In this document: piece by piece, positions 16,529 to 27,429 of the stretch
Layout of the letters: each line of letters starts with the position of its first letter
Position numbering within the stretch: the first letter of the stretch is position 1
Source: Candidatus Binatia bacterium
Lineage (GTDB): Bacteria; Desulfobacterota; Binatia; Bin18
Direction: 5' to 3'
DNA length: 64,000 nucleotides
Assembly (NCBI GenBank): GCA_022826945.1
Contig: JAJDTY010000073.1
Span: 1-64,000, forward strand
The notes under the pieces: generated by a model
Database searches by the model: none
Told to the model about the DNA's origin: nothing
The model's input: the letters and a program-made list of their open reading frames with translations, nothing else
Made by a program: the position numbers and the translations under genes

Positions 16529-17782
16529 TTAGCGGCCTAAACGTCCGACCTTGGCCATATAGGCTTCAAGCGCTTCGAGTTTGCCCTTAGCCTCAAGTTT
16601 TTCCATGATGCCGTCCTGCTGTGCAACCGTGGCGTAATGCTGGAGGGCCGCTCGTCCCAGGGCTTCAAAAATGTCCGCATCAAAACGTAAACTTTCAGGA
16701 TCATTCTGGGCCGTATATTCGCGGGCGAGGGTGACGTAGAAATCCCCCAACTCCAGCCGATACCGATAGCGGTTTTTGCTCTCCTCGTGTTTATCAAGTA
16801 ACTGCTGATAGGCCAAGATCACGCTCTCGTTGCCGTCCTCAATCCGGTAACGGTTGAGCATAAAGAAAGCGACTTTCGCCCGGTCAAGCCGTTCTTCTTC
16901 TTCCCGTGCCAGGGTCCCGTACAGGGTGTCGTCATACTGCTGGGCGAGGTCTCGCCACTGGAGCGCCTGCTCGTCAAGCGCCTGCACATACTCAATCGCG
17001 GTTGTGGCTGTCGGTGCCTGCTGAGCGAGCGTCTGAAAGACGGTGAGCGCTTCGACGGCCTTCAGTGCCTCCTGTTTGAGACGGCTCTTGCCCTGGGCGA
17101 CGCGTTGATACTCGGCCAGGGCCTGTTCATAGGCGTGCAGCCCCTCATACGCCCGTCCCCGAGTGAAGGCGATAATGGCGGGATAGGCCCCAGGGTGCTT
17201 GGTTTCATAGTCGTTGATGCGGGTGAGGGTGGCCTTATGGACATTAGCCCCGGTCACATCTTTGGGGAGCGGAAAGCGATAGGTGTCTTTTGCCGCCACA
17301 CGCTGAAACTCGGCGACAGCTTTGAGCAGGTCCTGCTCGGTCCGGTACCGCGTATTCCCATTTGGACCGGACTCGTCGGGAGACAATCCCGGCACCAGAG
17401 TGAGCCAGCCCGAGGACTCCCCTTCTTGGGGAGGCCCGAGCGCTGGGAGGGGAGGGAGGGGTTCATCCGGCTGAGCGGGCGGGAGTTCGGGTGGAGCGGA
17501 TTCGGCCGGCGGAGGATGCGGGGAGATGATGCCCGTTTCATCAACGCGGGCCAAAAAGTCCCAGGCCAGTTCTGCCTCCGGATCATCTATTTCTGCTGAT
17601 CTTTTTTGTGGCGCGGACGGTGGGTCTGACCGAACGGCAGCTTGTGTGGGCTCCTGGGTCATGAACGGGGAGGGGCGCCTCGCCTGACAACCGGCGAGGG
17701 ACAGGCTGGCCCCGACCACGCAGAGCCAGAAAATCAGGCTAGGAGAAAATTCTCCGATCGTGTCAGGAGAGCGACGTAACAT
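16529..17782 (-). CDS. TPR-repeat lipoprotein
   Basis: Lipobox SLAGC after hydrophobic segment; GRAYEGLHAYEQALAEYQRVAQG. Confidence 0.6.
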   Translation of the reverse strand: MLRRSPDTIGEFSPSLIFWLCVVGASLSLAGCQARRPSPFMTQEPTQAAVRSDPPSAPQKRSAEIDDPEAELAWDFLARVDETGIISPHPPPAESAPPELPPAQPDEPLPPLPALGPPQEGESSGWLTLVPGLSPDESGPNGNTRYRTEQDLLKAVAEFQRVAAKDTYRFPLPKDVTGANVHKATLTRINDYETKHPGAYPAIIAFTRGRAYEGLHAYEQALAEYQRVAQGKSRLKQEALKAVEALTVFQTLAQQAPTATTAIEYVQALDEQALQWRDLAQQYDDTLYGTLAREEEERLDRAKVAFFMLNRYRIEDGNESVILAYQQLLDKHEESKNRYRYRLELGDFYVTLAREYTAQNDPESLRFDADIFEALGRAALQHYATVAQQDGIMEKLEAKGKLEALEAYMAKVGRLGR

Positions 17783-17970
17783 GGTCCTCTGAAGTATAGC
17801 CTACCGCAGCCGTTTCAGCTGTTCGACTGACCGCCCACAAGCTCGCTCCCAGCTTAAAGTGGGAAGCCGGACGAGTCAAAGGCGGTGAGGAAGGGATGGA
17901 CCGAAAAAATTGCAGTTGTCCGGAGTGAATGATACAGACAGGCGGTGACAGACTGACGAGGAGGAATCGT

Positions 17971-19050
17971 ATGCAATTCAGTATTACTGCCCATACCAAA
18001 ATCGATAACTGGGACCTCTATCCCTATATTGAGAATTTAGGCTTTGACGCGGCCTGGGTGCCGGACTCCCAGATGATCTGGTCGGACTGTTATGCCACCC
18101 TGGCGCTGGCCGCGCAGCACACCTCGCGCCTTCGTATTGGCACCGGGGTCGCGATTCCGGGGACGCGGATTGCCCCGGTGACTGCGCACTCTATTGCCTC
18201 GATCAACCGCCTCGCTCCCGGCCGGACTTTTCTTGGCGTTGGGACCGGTCATACGGCCATGCGGGTCATGGGCATGCAGCCCATGAAGATCAGGGATTTT
18301 CGCGAATACCTGCGCGTGGTCCGCACGCTGCTGCGTGGGGGAGAGGTCGAGTATACCCTGAACGGCACGACGCGGACGATCAAATTCCTGCACCAGGACC
18401 TGAAATTCATTGACCTGGAGCAGCCGATTCCCATCTATGTTGCGGCCAATGGACCACTGGCTCTCCGGACCGCGGGAGAATTTGGCGACGGACTGGTGTC
18501 CCTGTTCAACGAACAGAGCGAGGTCTTGCAGGCGAATGTCAGCCGGGTCCAGGCCGGGGCCGAGCGAATCGGGCGCACCCTACCCGAGAATTTTCATACC
18601 ACGGCCCTAACCACCGCGGTCGTCTTGAGACCGGGAGAAGACTTAACCTCGGACCGGGTGATCGAAGCGTGTGGCTCCTGGGTCACCTGCGCCCTGCATT
18701 TTGTGTATGAAATTTACGAACAAACCGGGGATGAGAGCACCGTGCCTGAGGCGTTTCAGGAGGTGTGGGAGGAGTATCGGGACCAGGTCGAGAACATGGA
18801 AACGCCCCAGGCCAAACGCTACCTTCAGATTCATGATGGGCACTGCACCTACCATGTGCCTGAGGAGCGCAAATTCATCACGCCGAAAACGATCAAAGGG
18901 TCGTGCATGGTCGGTGAACCCGATGAACTGATCGCGGCCATCCGCCAGGCCGAGCAGGCCGGACTCCGGGAGATTTCTCTTTTGCCGCCGCTCAAAACAA
19001 GCCGCGAAGTCTACAAGGATTTTGCCGAACAGGTGATCGCGAAATATTAG
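17971..19050 (+). CDS. LLM-class flavin-dependent oxidoreductase
   Basis: LGFDAAWVPDSQMIWSD, IGTGVAIPGTRIAPVTAHSIASINRLAPGRTFLGVGTG; GAGGAGG RBS. Confidence 0.88.
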   Translation: MQFSITAHTKIDNWDLYPYIENLGFDAAWVPDSQMIWSDCYATLALAAQHTSRLRIGTGVAIPGTRIAPVTAHSIASINRLAPGRTFLGVGTGHTAMRVMGMQPMKIRDFREYLRVVRTLLRGGEVEYTLNGTTRTIKFLHQDLKFIDLEQPIPIYVAANGPLALRTAGEFGDGLVSLFNEQSEVLQANVSRVQAGAERIGRTLPENFHTTALTTAVVLRPGEDLTSDRVIEACGSWVTCALHFVYEIYEQTGDESTVPEAFQEVWEEYRDQVENMETPQAKRYLQIHDGHCTYHVPEERKFITPKTIKGSCMVGEPDELIAAIRQAEQAGLREISLLPPLKTSREVYKDFAEQVIAKY

Positions 19051-19091
19051 GCCGACTGCGGTAGAAGCGAGAAGCAAAACCGTTGCTGCCA

Positions 19092-19176
19092 TGCCGGAGG
19101 CGGGGCTCGAACCCGCACGGGGCAAAGCCCCATGGGATTTTAAGTCCCATGTGTCTACCAGTTCCACCACTCCGGC
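19092..19176 (-). tRNA. tRNA-Leu (anticodon UAA), CCA not encoded
   Basis: Reverse complement GCCGGAGTGGTGGAACTGGTAGACACATGGGACTTAAAATCCCATGGGGCTTTGCCCCGTGCGGGTTCGAGCCCCGCCTCCGGCA folds with acceptor, anticodon, long variable and T arms. Confidence 0.95.
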
Positions 19177-19309
19177 ATGCGCGCAGATTGTAGGCGAAGG
19201 GTTCCGGTCTCGCAACACGGTGGAGACGGAGTGGAGGACAATACGCTCCGTCCCGGTCTACGGTTATCCCCCTGAAGCGGGGAATGCGGGGCCGCGAGGT
19301 GGGATTCTC

Positions 19310-21382
19310 CTACCCGACTTCCAGTTCCTTGTTGCGGCCCAGGGCCTCGTCTAGGACGCTGGCAGGAACCTTATCGTAGTGATCGAACTCCATGGTGTAA
19401 GTCGCCCGTCCCTGGGTGAGCGACCGAATGGCTGTGGCATAGCCGAACATCGTCGCCAGCGGGACGTGGGCGGTGACCGTGCGCTGGCCTCCGGCACGTT
19501 CGCCCAGTTCGGTCACCTTGCCGCGGCGTGACTGGAGGTCTCCCATGGCCGTGCCCATATAGTCTTCGGGCACGACCACTTCGACTTCCATCATGGGTTC
19601 CAACAAGACGGGCTTGGCTTTATTCACGGCGGCCTTGAATCCCATGGAGCCCGCCATGTGGAAAGCCAACTCTGAGGAGTCCACCTCGTGGTAGTTGCCG
19701 TCATATAAGGTGACGGTCGTGTTGAGGAGGGGATAGCCGTAGATGACGCCGTTCTCCGCGGCTTCCCGCACCCCTTTCTCGACCGAGGTAATATACTCTC
19801 GGGGAATGGCACCGCCTTTAATGGCGTTGACAAAGACCAGGCCCTCGTTGGTATTGGGCTCGATCTTGAGGAAGACATGGCCGAACTGACCCCGGCCACC
19901 CGTCTGGCGGACATAGCGGCCTTCGGCCTCCGCTCCCCGGGTAATGGTTTCGCGATAGGAGACCTGCGGTGCGCCCGTATTGACTTCGACCTTAAACTCG
20001 CGCACGAGTCGATCCAAAATCACCTCAAGGTGCAGTTCTCCCATGCCGGACAGAATGGTCTGGCCGGTCTCGGCGTTGGTTTGAATAACCAGGGTCGGGT
20101 CCTCGGAGGAGAGACGCTGGAGGGCGAGCCCCAGCTTTTCGGAATCGATTTTGGTTTTGGGCTCAATCGCAACCGAGATAACCGGCTCCTTGAATGAAAT
20201 CGATTCGAGCAAGACGGGCTGATGTTTTGTCGCGATGGTGTCGCCGGTCGTAAAATTCTTTAAGCCCACGATCGCGATGATGTCTCCGGCCGCGGCACTC
20301 TCCAGGTCTTCTTTCTTATTGGCGTGCATGCGGACCAGCCGGCCAATGCGCTCGTTGCGTTCGGTGCGTGGGTTAAAAATCGAAGCTCCGGTCTTTAAGG
20401 TGCCGCTGTACAGACGGACAAACGTCAGTTGTCCGGAGTAGGGGTCGTGCATGGTTTTGAAAGCCAGACCGGCCAGGATGTCATCCGTGACCTGCCAGGT
20501 GCGTTCTTTCCCGGCGAGGGTCTGGCCCGCCACAGGTCGTACCGGCGGCGGGAGATAGTTGACCACGGCATCCAAGAGCGGCTGGATCCCCTTGTTGCGC
20601 AGCGCGGTCCCGCACAGGACCGGAAAGACGTCGAGCGACTGCGTCTTGAGGCGCACTGCGGTGGTGACTTCTTCCGGCGTGAGGGCTTCACCGCCCAGAT
20701 ATTTCTCCAACAAGACGTCATCGGCATCGGCCACGCTTTCAACCAGCAACTCGGAGAATTTCGCTGCATCCGCTTGGAGTTCGGGCGGAATCTCCTCTTC
20801 GTGAAACCGCGCCCCAAGCGTATCCTCCTCCCAGACCAGGGCCTTGTGCTGAATCAGATCGATCACGCCCGTCATGGCGTCTTCTGCGCCGATCGGCAGT
20901 TGGAGAATCAAGGGCTTCGCCCCCAGCCGCTTTTTGATTTGATCGACCACACCATGAAAGTCCGCACCGACACGATCCAGTTTGTTGATAAAGACAATGC
21001 GGGGCACGCCGTATTTGTCCGCTTGCCGCCACACGGTTTCCGACTGTGGTTCGACTCCGCCAACCCCACAGAAGACGACAATGGCGCCGTCCAGCACCCG
21101 CAGGCTGCGCTCCACCTCCGTGGTGAAATCCACGTGGCCGGGGGTATCGATGATATTGATCTGATGGTCGTTCCAGTCGCAGGTAATGGCCGCCGCCGTA
21201 ATGGTGATACCCCGCTCACGTTCCTGAGGCATCCAGTCGGTGACCGCCGTCCCTTCGTGTACTTCACCGATTTTGTGCGAGAGACCCGTATAGTACAGGA
21301 CGCGTTCGCTCACGGTGGTCTTGCCGCTATCAACGTGGGCGACGATGCCGATGTTTCGAGTTTTTTCCGACGTGGTAGACAT
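19310..21382 (-). CDS. fusA: Elongation factor G
   Basis: [37 protein letters not shown]; start set at [10 protein letters not shown]. Confidence 0.95.
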   Translation of the reverse strand: MSTTSEKTRNIGIVAHVDSGKTTVSERVLYYTGLSHKIGEVHEGTAVTDWMPQERERGITITAAAITCDWNDHQINIIDTPGHVDFTTEVERSLRVLDGAIVVFCGVGGVEPQSETVWRQADKYGVPRIVFINKLDRVGADFHGVVDQIKKRLGAKPLILQLPIGAEDAMTGVIDLIQHKALVWEEDTLGARFHEEEIPPELQADAAKFSELLVESVADADDVLLEKYLGGEALTPEEVTTAVRLKTQSLDVFPVLCGTALRNKGIQPLLDAVVNYLPPPVRPVAGQTLAGKERTWQVTDDILAGLAFKTMHDPYSGQLTFVRLYSGTLKTGASIFNPRTERNERIGRLVRMHANKKEDLESAAAGDIIAIVGLKNFTTGDTIATKHQPVLLESISFKEPVISVAIEPKTKIDSEKLGLALQRLSSEDPTLVIQTNAETGQTILSGMGELHLEVILDRLVREFKVEVNTGAPQVSYRETITRGAEAEGRYVRQTGGRGQFGHVFLKIEPNTNEGLVFVNAIKGGAIPREYITSVEKGVREAAENGVIYGYPLLNTTVTLYDGNYHEVDSSELAFHMAGSMGFKAAVNKAKPVLLEPMMEVEVVVPEDYMGTAMGDLQSRRGKVTELGERAGGQRTVTAHVPLATMFGYATAIRSLTQGRATYTMEFDHYDKVPASVLDEALGRNKELEVG

Positions 21383-21637
21383 GTGCTTCTCCCGACTCGG
21401 TGCACTGCTCCGAGAAGTCCGCGCAATTCGACACAAAAATGTAACGTTCGGTTAGAGGGAAGAACCGGCGTGTGAGCCCGATCTGTGTTGGTGAAAAACC
21501 ATAACGAACACTACGAATAACTGAGTGTTTTCATTACCATACACAAAACACTGAGGCATGCCAAGCCAAAAGACCGGCCGGCAGTGGCACCTAGGTGACA
21601 AAATCGCGAGAAACAAAGAAGGTTTTGCGCGGCGACG

Positions 21638-22801
21638 CTATGCTCGATATTTTTTCAGGAGGTTACGGGCGATCACCAGTTTCTGAATCTCGCTCGTGCC
21701 TTCCCCAATAATCATGAGGGGTGCGTCCCGGTAAAAACGTTCGACCGGAAACTCCTGGGTGTAGCCATACCCGCCCAGCACGCGCATCGCTTCCAGGGCG
21801 ACCTCTTCGCACGCCTCAGACGCAAACAGCTTGGCCATTCCGGCTTCCAGGTCACACCGCTCACCGTTGTCTTTCTTCTCGGCCGCCTGCCGGACCAGTA
21901 AGCGAGAGGCCTCAATCTTGGTGGCCATATCGGCCAGCTTGAGCTGAATGGCCTGATGTTCACAGATGGGCTTGCCAAAGGTTTCGCGCTGTTGGGAATA
22001 GCGAATGGCTTCCTCAAAGGCGGCCTGGGCCACGCCGACCGCCCGGGCCGCAACATTGATCCGACCCACTTCCAAACCGCCCATGACTTGCTTGAACCCC
22101 AGCCCCTCTTCGCCGCCGATCAGGGAGGCGGCTGGCGCCGGAAAGTCCTCAAAGGCGAGTTCACACGTATCCAGGCCCTTATAGCCCAGTTTCTTGATGT
22201 CCCGGCTGACCGTCAGTCCCGGCGCGCCTTTCTCGGCGGCAAACAGGCTGATGCCGGTATAGGCCGGCTCGGCGTCGGGATCGGTCTTGGCCGCGACGGC
22301 CAGAATATTGCCGTGCCGCGCATTGGTAATGAACATTTTCGAGCCGTTGATCAAATAGCCGTCGCCCTGCCTTTTGGCCGTGGTCCGAATCCGCTGCACA
22401 TCACTCCCGGCATGCGGCTCGGTCAGGGCGAGGCCGCCACGTTTCTCGCCGGTGGCCATGGCCGGCAGGAGCCGTTGCTTTTGTTCCTCTGTGCCGAACA
22501 GTGCCAGGATATGGGCGAATAGCAGGTGGGAGTTCAGGATGCCGGTCAGGCTCATCCAGCCGCGACAGATTTCTTCAATAATCATGGCATAGGTGGTAAA
22601 GGACAAACCCATACCACCGTATTCGGTGGGGATAATCGCGCCGAATAAACCAAGCTCCTTCATTCGCTCGACCAGGGCGTGAGGGTATTCGTCGCGATGC
22701 TCCATTTCGCTGGCGACCGGCTTGACCTCACGCTCGACGAAACGGTTGAGCGTGGACAGGATTTGTTGTTGTTCTGGGTCGAGCGCGGGCATGCTGGGCA
22801 T
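21638..22801 (-). CDS. Acyl-CoA dehydrogenase
   Basis: GGLALTEPHAGSD, GGYGYTQEFPVERFYRDAPLMIIGEGTSEIQKLVIARNLL. Confidence 0.92.
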   Translation of the reverse strand: MPSMPALDPEQQQILSTLNRFVEREVKPVASEMEHRDEYPHALVERMKELGLFGAIIPTEYGGMGLSFTTYAMIIEEICRGWMSLTGILNSHLLFAHILALFGTEEQKQRLLPAMATGEKRGGLALTEPHAGSDVQRIRTTAKRQGDGYLINGSKMFITNARHGNILAVAAKTDPDAEPAYTGISLFAAEKGAPGLTVSRDIKKLGYKGLDTCELAFEDFPAPAASLIGGEEGLGFKQVMGGLEVGRINVAARAVGVAQAAFEEAIRYSQQRETFGKPICEHQAIQLKLADMATKIEASRLLVRQAAEKKDNGERCDLEAGMAKLFASEACEEVALEAMRVLGGYGYTQEFPVERFYRDAPLMIIGEGTSEIQKLVIARNLLKKYRA

Positions 22802-22984
22802 CCTTTCTGCCGGAGGCTGTTTTTCAACGGCTATGACGGACTGGTGCCCATTTTCCAGCTTTATGATCTGAGATCAAGAGAGCGCCCGCGCGCCCGTTGG
22901 ACTGGCTGGATCGGGAGAAAGCAGGTAAGAGAAGACAGCGGCCCCGCTCGTGCTTGCGGACACCCGGTCGCGAAGAAGAACAGT

Positions 22985-25504
22985 ATGGCGCTTACCCCTC
23001 TGATGCAGCAATATTTGTCGGTAAAGCAACAGCACCAGGACGCGATTGTGCTGTGTCGCTTGGGGGACTTCTACGAGATATTTTTCGATGATGCGCCGCT
23101 GGTCGCGGACCTGCTCGATCTTACCCTGACCGCCCGCGACGGCGGCGGCGGCAAGATTCCTATGTGCGGTGTACCCTACCACGCCATCCAGGGATATATC
23201 GCCCGGCTGGTCAAGGCCGGGAAAAAAGTTGCCCTGTACGACCAAGTCGAAGACCCGAAAACAGCCAAGGGTTTGGTCAAGCGCGAAGTCACTCGGGTGA
23301 TTACTCCTTCCACCTACGTCGAAAACGAGGCCGACGGCGCAAGTCCGACCCTGCTGGGGATGTTTGCCAGCGGGCCACAGTGGGGGTTGGCACTCCTCGA
23401 ACCAACGACCGGAGCGTTCCAATTCTGGAATGAGACGGAAGCTGCCCTGGCTGACGCGCTCGCTCATCTCGCGCCGTGCGAGATTGTCATCGCCAAGGGA
23501 GCGGCCGGACATCCCGCCCTGGCTGCGTATGGCAGTGGTCAAGCCGGGATGAGCCTGACAACGCTGGAAGACTGGCAGGCTGCCTTCGATGACAGCGTCG
23601 AGTGCATCCAGTCTTTTTTTGGGCTGGACTCTTTACGCGCCCTGGAATTGGACCCGGAGACCACTGTCGCCATCGCCCTGGTGCTCCGTTTTCTCCAGCA
23701 GCATATGCAGGTCAGTCTGCCGCATATTAGCCTGCCGAAACGACTCCACACGGGCGAAACCATGCTGCTGGGCCCGGTCGTCGAGCGCAGCCTTGAGATC
23801 TTTCGTCCGGCAAACCCCGACATCCGTGGCAAGGCGCTGATCGACGTGTTGGATACCACGGTCACGCCTATGGGCAAGCGACTGTTGCAGCACTGGCTGA
23901 GGAACCCGCTCTTGTCCGTGTCTGCTATTGAAGCCCGACATGCCGGGGTGGACGAGTTCGTCAACGCGCCCGCCGCGCTGGAGGCGGTGCGCAGCGCGCT
24001 CGCCCCTATTCGTGATCTGGAACGTTTGGTTGCCCGTTTTAGTTGTCGCGTGGCAAATCCCAAAGACAGCGCCGCACTGCGAGGCTCGCTGGCGCAAATC
24101 CCGAGGGTGAGCCGAGCGCTGGAAACGATCCAGAGCCCGCTCTTGAGGCAACAGCGTGAACACCTGCAAGCCGACCTTGGCCCCTTGCCGGACACCCTGA
24201 CACGCGCCTTGGTCGAGGTGCCGCCCGTTCACCTCAGGGAAGGTGGTGTTTTTGCGCCAGGCTATCATGCGGAACTGGACCGCTTGCAGACGATTGCCTC
24301 GGATGCCAAGCAATGGTTGGCCGCGCTTCAGGCCCGGGAAAGTGAACACACGGGCATTCCCTCGCTCAGAATCGGGTATAATCGGGTTTTTGGTTACTAT
24401 CTGGAAGTCTCCAAGGCTTCCCTCAATAAAGTCCCTGACACGTATACGCGAAGACAAACCCTCGCCAATGCGGAGCGATTCGTTACGCCTGAGTTGAAGG
24501 AATACGAGGACCAGATTCTCAACGCCCAGGACCGTTCGGTCACCCTGGAGCAGGAACTCTTTGCCGAATTATGCGAGTTGGTCCTCCAGTATATGACGCC
24601 GATTCAAGCGCTTGCGCGGGCGTGTGCCCACCTCGACGTTTTGGCCGGCTTTGCCTGGGTGGCGGTCAATCAGCACTACGTTCGACCCGAAATGTCGGAG
24701 GCAGCCGAACTGTCGATCGTTGGCGGACGGCATCCGGTTGTCGAGTCTCTGCTGGGACGGAGCGCTTTTGTGGAGAATGACGTGCAGCTCAATCGCTCGG
24801 ATCACCAGTTCCTGCTGCTGACGGCCCCCAATATGAGCGGCAAATCTGTGTATCTCCGCCAAGCCGCGCTGATTGTGCTGCTGGCTCAGATCGGTTCGTT
24901 CGTCCCGGCCACGCGCGCCCGGGTTGGTATTGTGGATCGGATTTTTACCCGTATCGGAGCCTCCGATAATCTGGCCTTGGGAGAGAGTACGTTTGCCGTA
25001 GAAATGATTGAAACCGCCCAGATCTTGAACGCGGCAACGGAACGAAGCCTGCTGCTGCTGGACGAGATCGGGCGTGGGACCTCGACGTCAGATGGGCTGT
25101 CCATCGCCCGGGCGATTATTGAGTTTCTGGTTGATGACGACGGACCGCGACCCCGTACCCTGTTCGCCACGCATTTCCATGAACTCACCGACTTGCAACG
25201 TCTGCTGCCCGGTCTGGTGAATTACACCTTTGCCGTTCGTGAATGGCGGGATGAGGTTGTTTTTCTGTATAAAGTCATCGACGGAGCTTCAGACCAATCG
25301 TACGGCATCCATGTTGCCAAGCTGGCCGGACTGCCGCGGGTGGTGACGGAACGGGCGGAGGAAATCCTCAAGGATCTCGAAGGGTCGGCCGGGCTGGTCC
25401 GGCCGGCTAAAAAACGTCCGCGGAGAAGGACGTCCAAAGCCCAGGCCCTCGTAAAAGAAGCGTCCGCTCAACTCGGCCTGTTTGGGCACGCGCGCGAGTC
25501 GTAG
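22985..25504 (+). CDS. mutS: DNA mismatch repair protein MutS
   Basis: MALTPLMQQYLSVKQQHQDAIVLCRLGDFYEIFFDDA, TAPNMSGKSVYLRQ, LLLDEIGRGTSTSDG. Confidence 0.96.
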   Translation: MALTPLMQQYLSVKQQHQDAIVLCRLGDFYEIFFDDAPLVADLLDLTLTARDGGGGKIPMCGVPYHAIQGYIARLVKAGKKVALYDQVEDPKTAKGLVKREVTRVITPSTYVENEADGASPTLLGMFASGPQWGLALLEPTTGAFQFWNETEAALADALAHLAPCEIVIAKGAAGHPALAAYGSGQAGMSLTTLEDWQAAFDDSVECIQSFFGLDSLRALELDPETTVAIALVLRFLQQHMQVSLPHISLPKRLHTGETMLLGPVVERSLEIFRPANPDIRGKALIDVLDTTVTPMGKRLLQHWLRNPLLSVSAIEARHAGVDEFVNAPAALEAVRSALAPIRDLERLVARFSCRVANPKDSAALRGSLAQIPRVSRALETIQSPLLRQQREHLQADLGPLPDTLTRALVEVPPVHLREGGVFAPGYHAELDRLQTIASDAKQWLAALQARESEHTGIPSLRIGYNRVFGYYLEVSKASLNKVPDTYTRRQTLANAERFVTPELKEYEDQILNAQDRSVTLEQELFAELCELVLQYMTPIQALARACAHLDVLAGFAWVAVNQHYVRPEMSEAAELSIVGGRHPVVESLLGRSAFVENDVQLNRSDHQFLLLTAPNMSGKSVYLRQAALIVLLAQIGSFVPATRARVGIVDRIFTRIGASDNLALGESTFAVEMIETAQILNAATERSLLLLDEIGRGTSTSDGLSIARAIIEFLVDDDGPRPRTLFATHFHELTDLQRLLPGLVNYTFAVREWRDEVVFLYKVIDGASDQSYGIHVAKLAGLPRVVTERAEEILKDLEGSAGLVRPAKKRPRRRTSKAQALVKEASAQLGLFGHARES

Positions 25505-25505
25505 C

Positions 25506-27383
25506 ATGAACCGTATCCGTCTTCTGGATTCGCATACGATTGAGCAGCTCCGGGCGGGTGAAGTGATCGAGCGTCCGGCCTCGATTGTTAAGGAGCTGGT
25601 CGAAAATGCGATTGACGCGGGCGCGCGCTCAATCAGCGTGTCGATTACCAAAGGCGGGATTGATGAAATCGTTGTCCAGGACGATGGGAGCGGCCTGACG
25701 CCGGAGGATGCACCACTCGCCTTCCAGCGACACGCGACCAGTAAAATACAGTCCAGCAATGATCTCTTTCTCCTCACGACCTTAGGTTTTCGGGGTGAGG
25801 CGTTGGCCAGTATTGCCGCTGTAACACAGGTCGAATTGCTCTCCCGGACAGCGGATGCCATCGAGGGGGTGCGCGTCCGGGCGGGTGGCAGTGCGCCCAT
25901 AGAGACAACCCCTGCTGGCTGTCCGCAGGGCACGACGGTGACCACGCGACATTTGTTTTTTAATACCCCACCGCGGCGGGCCTTCCTCAAATCCCCGACC
26001 GCCGAAAGTCATCAGGTGCATGAAGTATTGATCGCGTTGGCGTTGTCACAACCGTCCATTCACTTTCGCTTTCAGTCAGACGGACGCGAGGTGTTTCATG
26101 CGCCTCCTCAAGACGATCTCGCCCTACGCGCGCGTACGGTGATGGGTAAGGAGTGGGCTCAGGAGTTCCTGTCGCTCCCGAGTGCGGAAGCACGCTTGGC
26201 CGAAGAAGGCGTTGGGGTGACCGGCCTCATCAGTCCGCCCAGTCGCACCCGCAATACCCGGACCGGACAATACTTCTTCGTGAATGAGCGGCCGGTGAAA
26301 AGCCAGCCAGTATCCTCTGCCTTGAGTCGTGGCTACGGAGAACTCCTGCCCGCGGGCCGTTTTCCCTTGGGCATCCTTTTTCTCACTGTTCCGACTGATC
26401 AGGTTGACGCCAACGTCCACCCCACAAAGCGCGAAGTGAAATTCCAGGCGGAACGTGAGCTCCTCCAGATAGTTGTTCAGAGCGTCAGAAAGACGCTTGA
26501 TCGGGCCAACCTGTTCAAAAAGATTGATCTTCCGGCCTCTGACCGACCGGGCAGCAATCGACCGGCTGACAGCCGCATCGAAGGGGTGTCTCATCCTGAG
26601 AGTCGGGCCTTGGACAGCTCTGTTCCGATACCAGACCCGGCCGACTACCCCAGACCCCAAAGACGCCGTAAGACCGTCGGTTCGTATGGCTCTCGGTCTG
26701 AACTCGGCCTACGTCTGCTGGACAAACCGCTGGTCCAAGAGGCGGAGGCCGCCCCGCCGAGTCCGACTCACTCTCAAACGCCCTTGTGGCAACGACCCGA
26801 CGGAACCGAATTCCGTGTCGTTGGCCAGAGCCATGAGTTGTTTGTCCTGGTTGAAGCGGAAGGCGAACTCTGGATTGTGGACCAGCACGCGGCGCATGAG
26901 CGCATTATATATGAACAGGTGCTCGACAGCCTGCAACATAAACACAGTGCGACGCAGCCGCTACTCATACCCGTCACTTTTGAGTTGTCGCCCGCCGCGT
27001 GCAGCGCCTTGGAAGAACTGCAGGATTATCTCGTCCAGATCGGATTTGACATTCAGCCGTTTGGAGGGAACACGTTTCAGGTGCAGGCGACACCGGCATA
27101 TTTTCGACCGGCTGATACGCCCTCGCTGTTGAGTGAACTGGCCGAAGCTCGGGCCGAAGGGCATTCGGACAATTCCATTGAGGCCAAACAGGAGGACCTG
27201 GCGGCGCGTGTCGCCTGTAAGGTAAAATCGATCAAAGCTGGCCAAACGTTGACCGAGGAGGCCATGCACGCTTTGGTGAAAACCCTTCTGGATTGTACCT
27301 CGCCATTTACCTGTCCGCATGGCCGGCCAACCATGGTTCGCTATTCGGTGCGCCAGCTCGAACGCCAGTTTGACCGGCGATAA
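25506..27383 (+). CDS. mutL: DNA mismatch repair protein MutL
   Basis: MNRIRLLDSHTIEQLRAGEVIERPASIVKELVENAIDAGA, GFRGEALASI, C-terminal VDQHAAHERIIYE. Confidence 0.96.
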   Translation: MNRIRLLDSHTIEQLRAGEVIERPASIVKELVENAIDAGARSISVSITKGGIDEIVVQDDGSGLTPEDAPLAFQRHATSKIQSSNDLFLLTTLGFRGEALASIAAVTQVELLSRTADAIEGVRVRAGGSAPIETTPAGCPQGTTVTTRHLFFNTPPRRAFLKSPTAESHQVHEVLIALALSQPSIHFRFQSDGREVFHAPPQDDLALRARTVMGKEWAQEFLSLPSAEARLAEEGVGVTGLISPPSRTRNTRTGQYFFVNERPVKSQPVSSALSRGYGELLPAGRFPLGILFLTVPTDQVDANVHPTKREVKFQAERELLQIVVQSVRKTLDRANLFKKIDLPASDRPGSNRPADSRIEGVSHPESRALDSSVPIPDPADYPRPQRRRKTVGSYGSRSELGLRLLDKPLVQEAEAAPPSPTHSQTPLWQRPDGTEFRVVGQSHELFVLVEAEGELWIVDQHAAHERIIYEQVLDSLQHKHSATQPLLIPVTFELSPAACSALEELQDYLVQIGFDIQPFGGNTFQVQATPAYFRPADTPSLLSELAEARAEGHSDNSIEAKQEDLAARVACKVKSIKAGQTLTEEAMHALVKTLLDCTSPFTCPHGRPTMVRYSVRQLERQFDRR

Positions 27384-27429
27384 TGAAGCGTATCGTCTCT
27401 CTTCAACTGGTGATGATCTTCTTGAAGTT

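Noticed and set aside
20429-21475. 348-aa plus-strand ORF opposite fusA
   Set aside because: Antisense shadow of a highly conserved gene.
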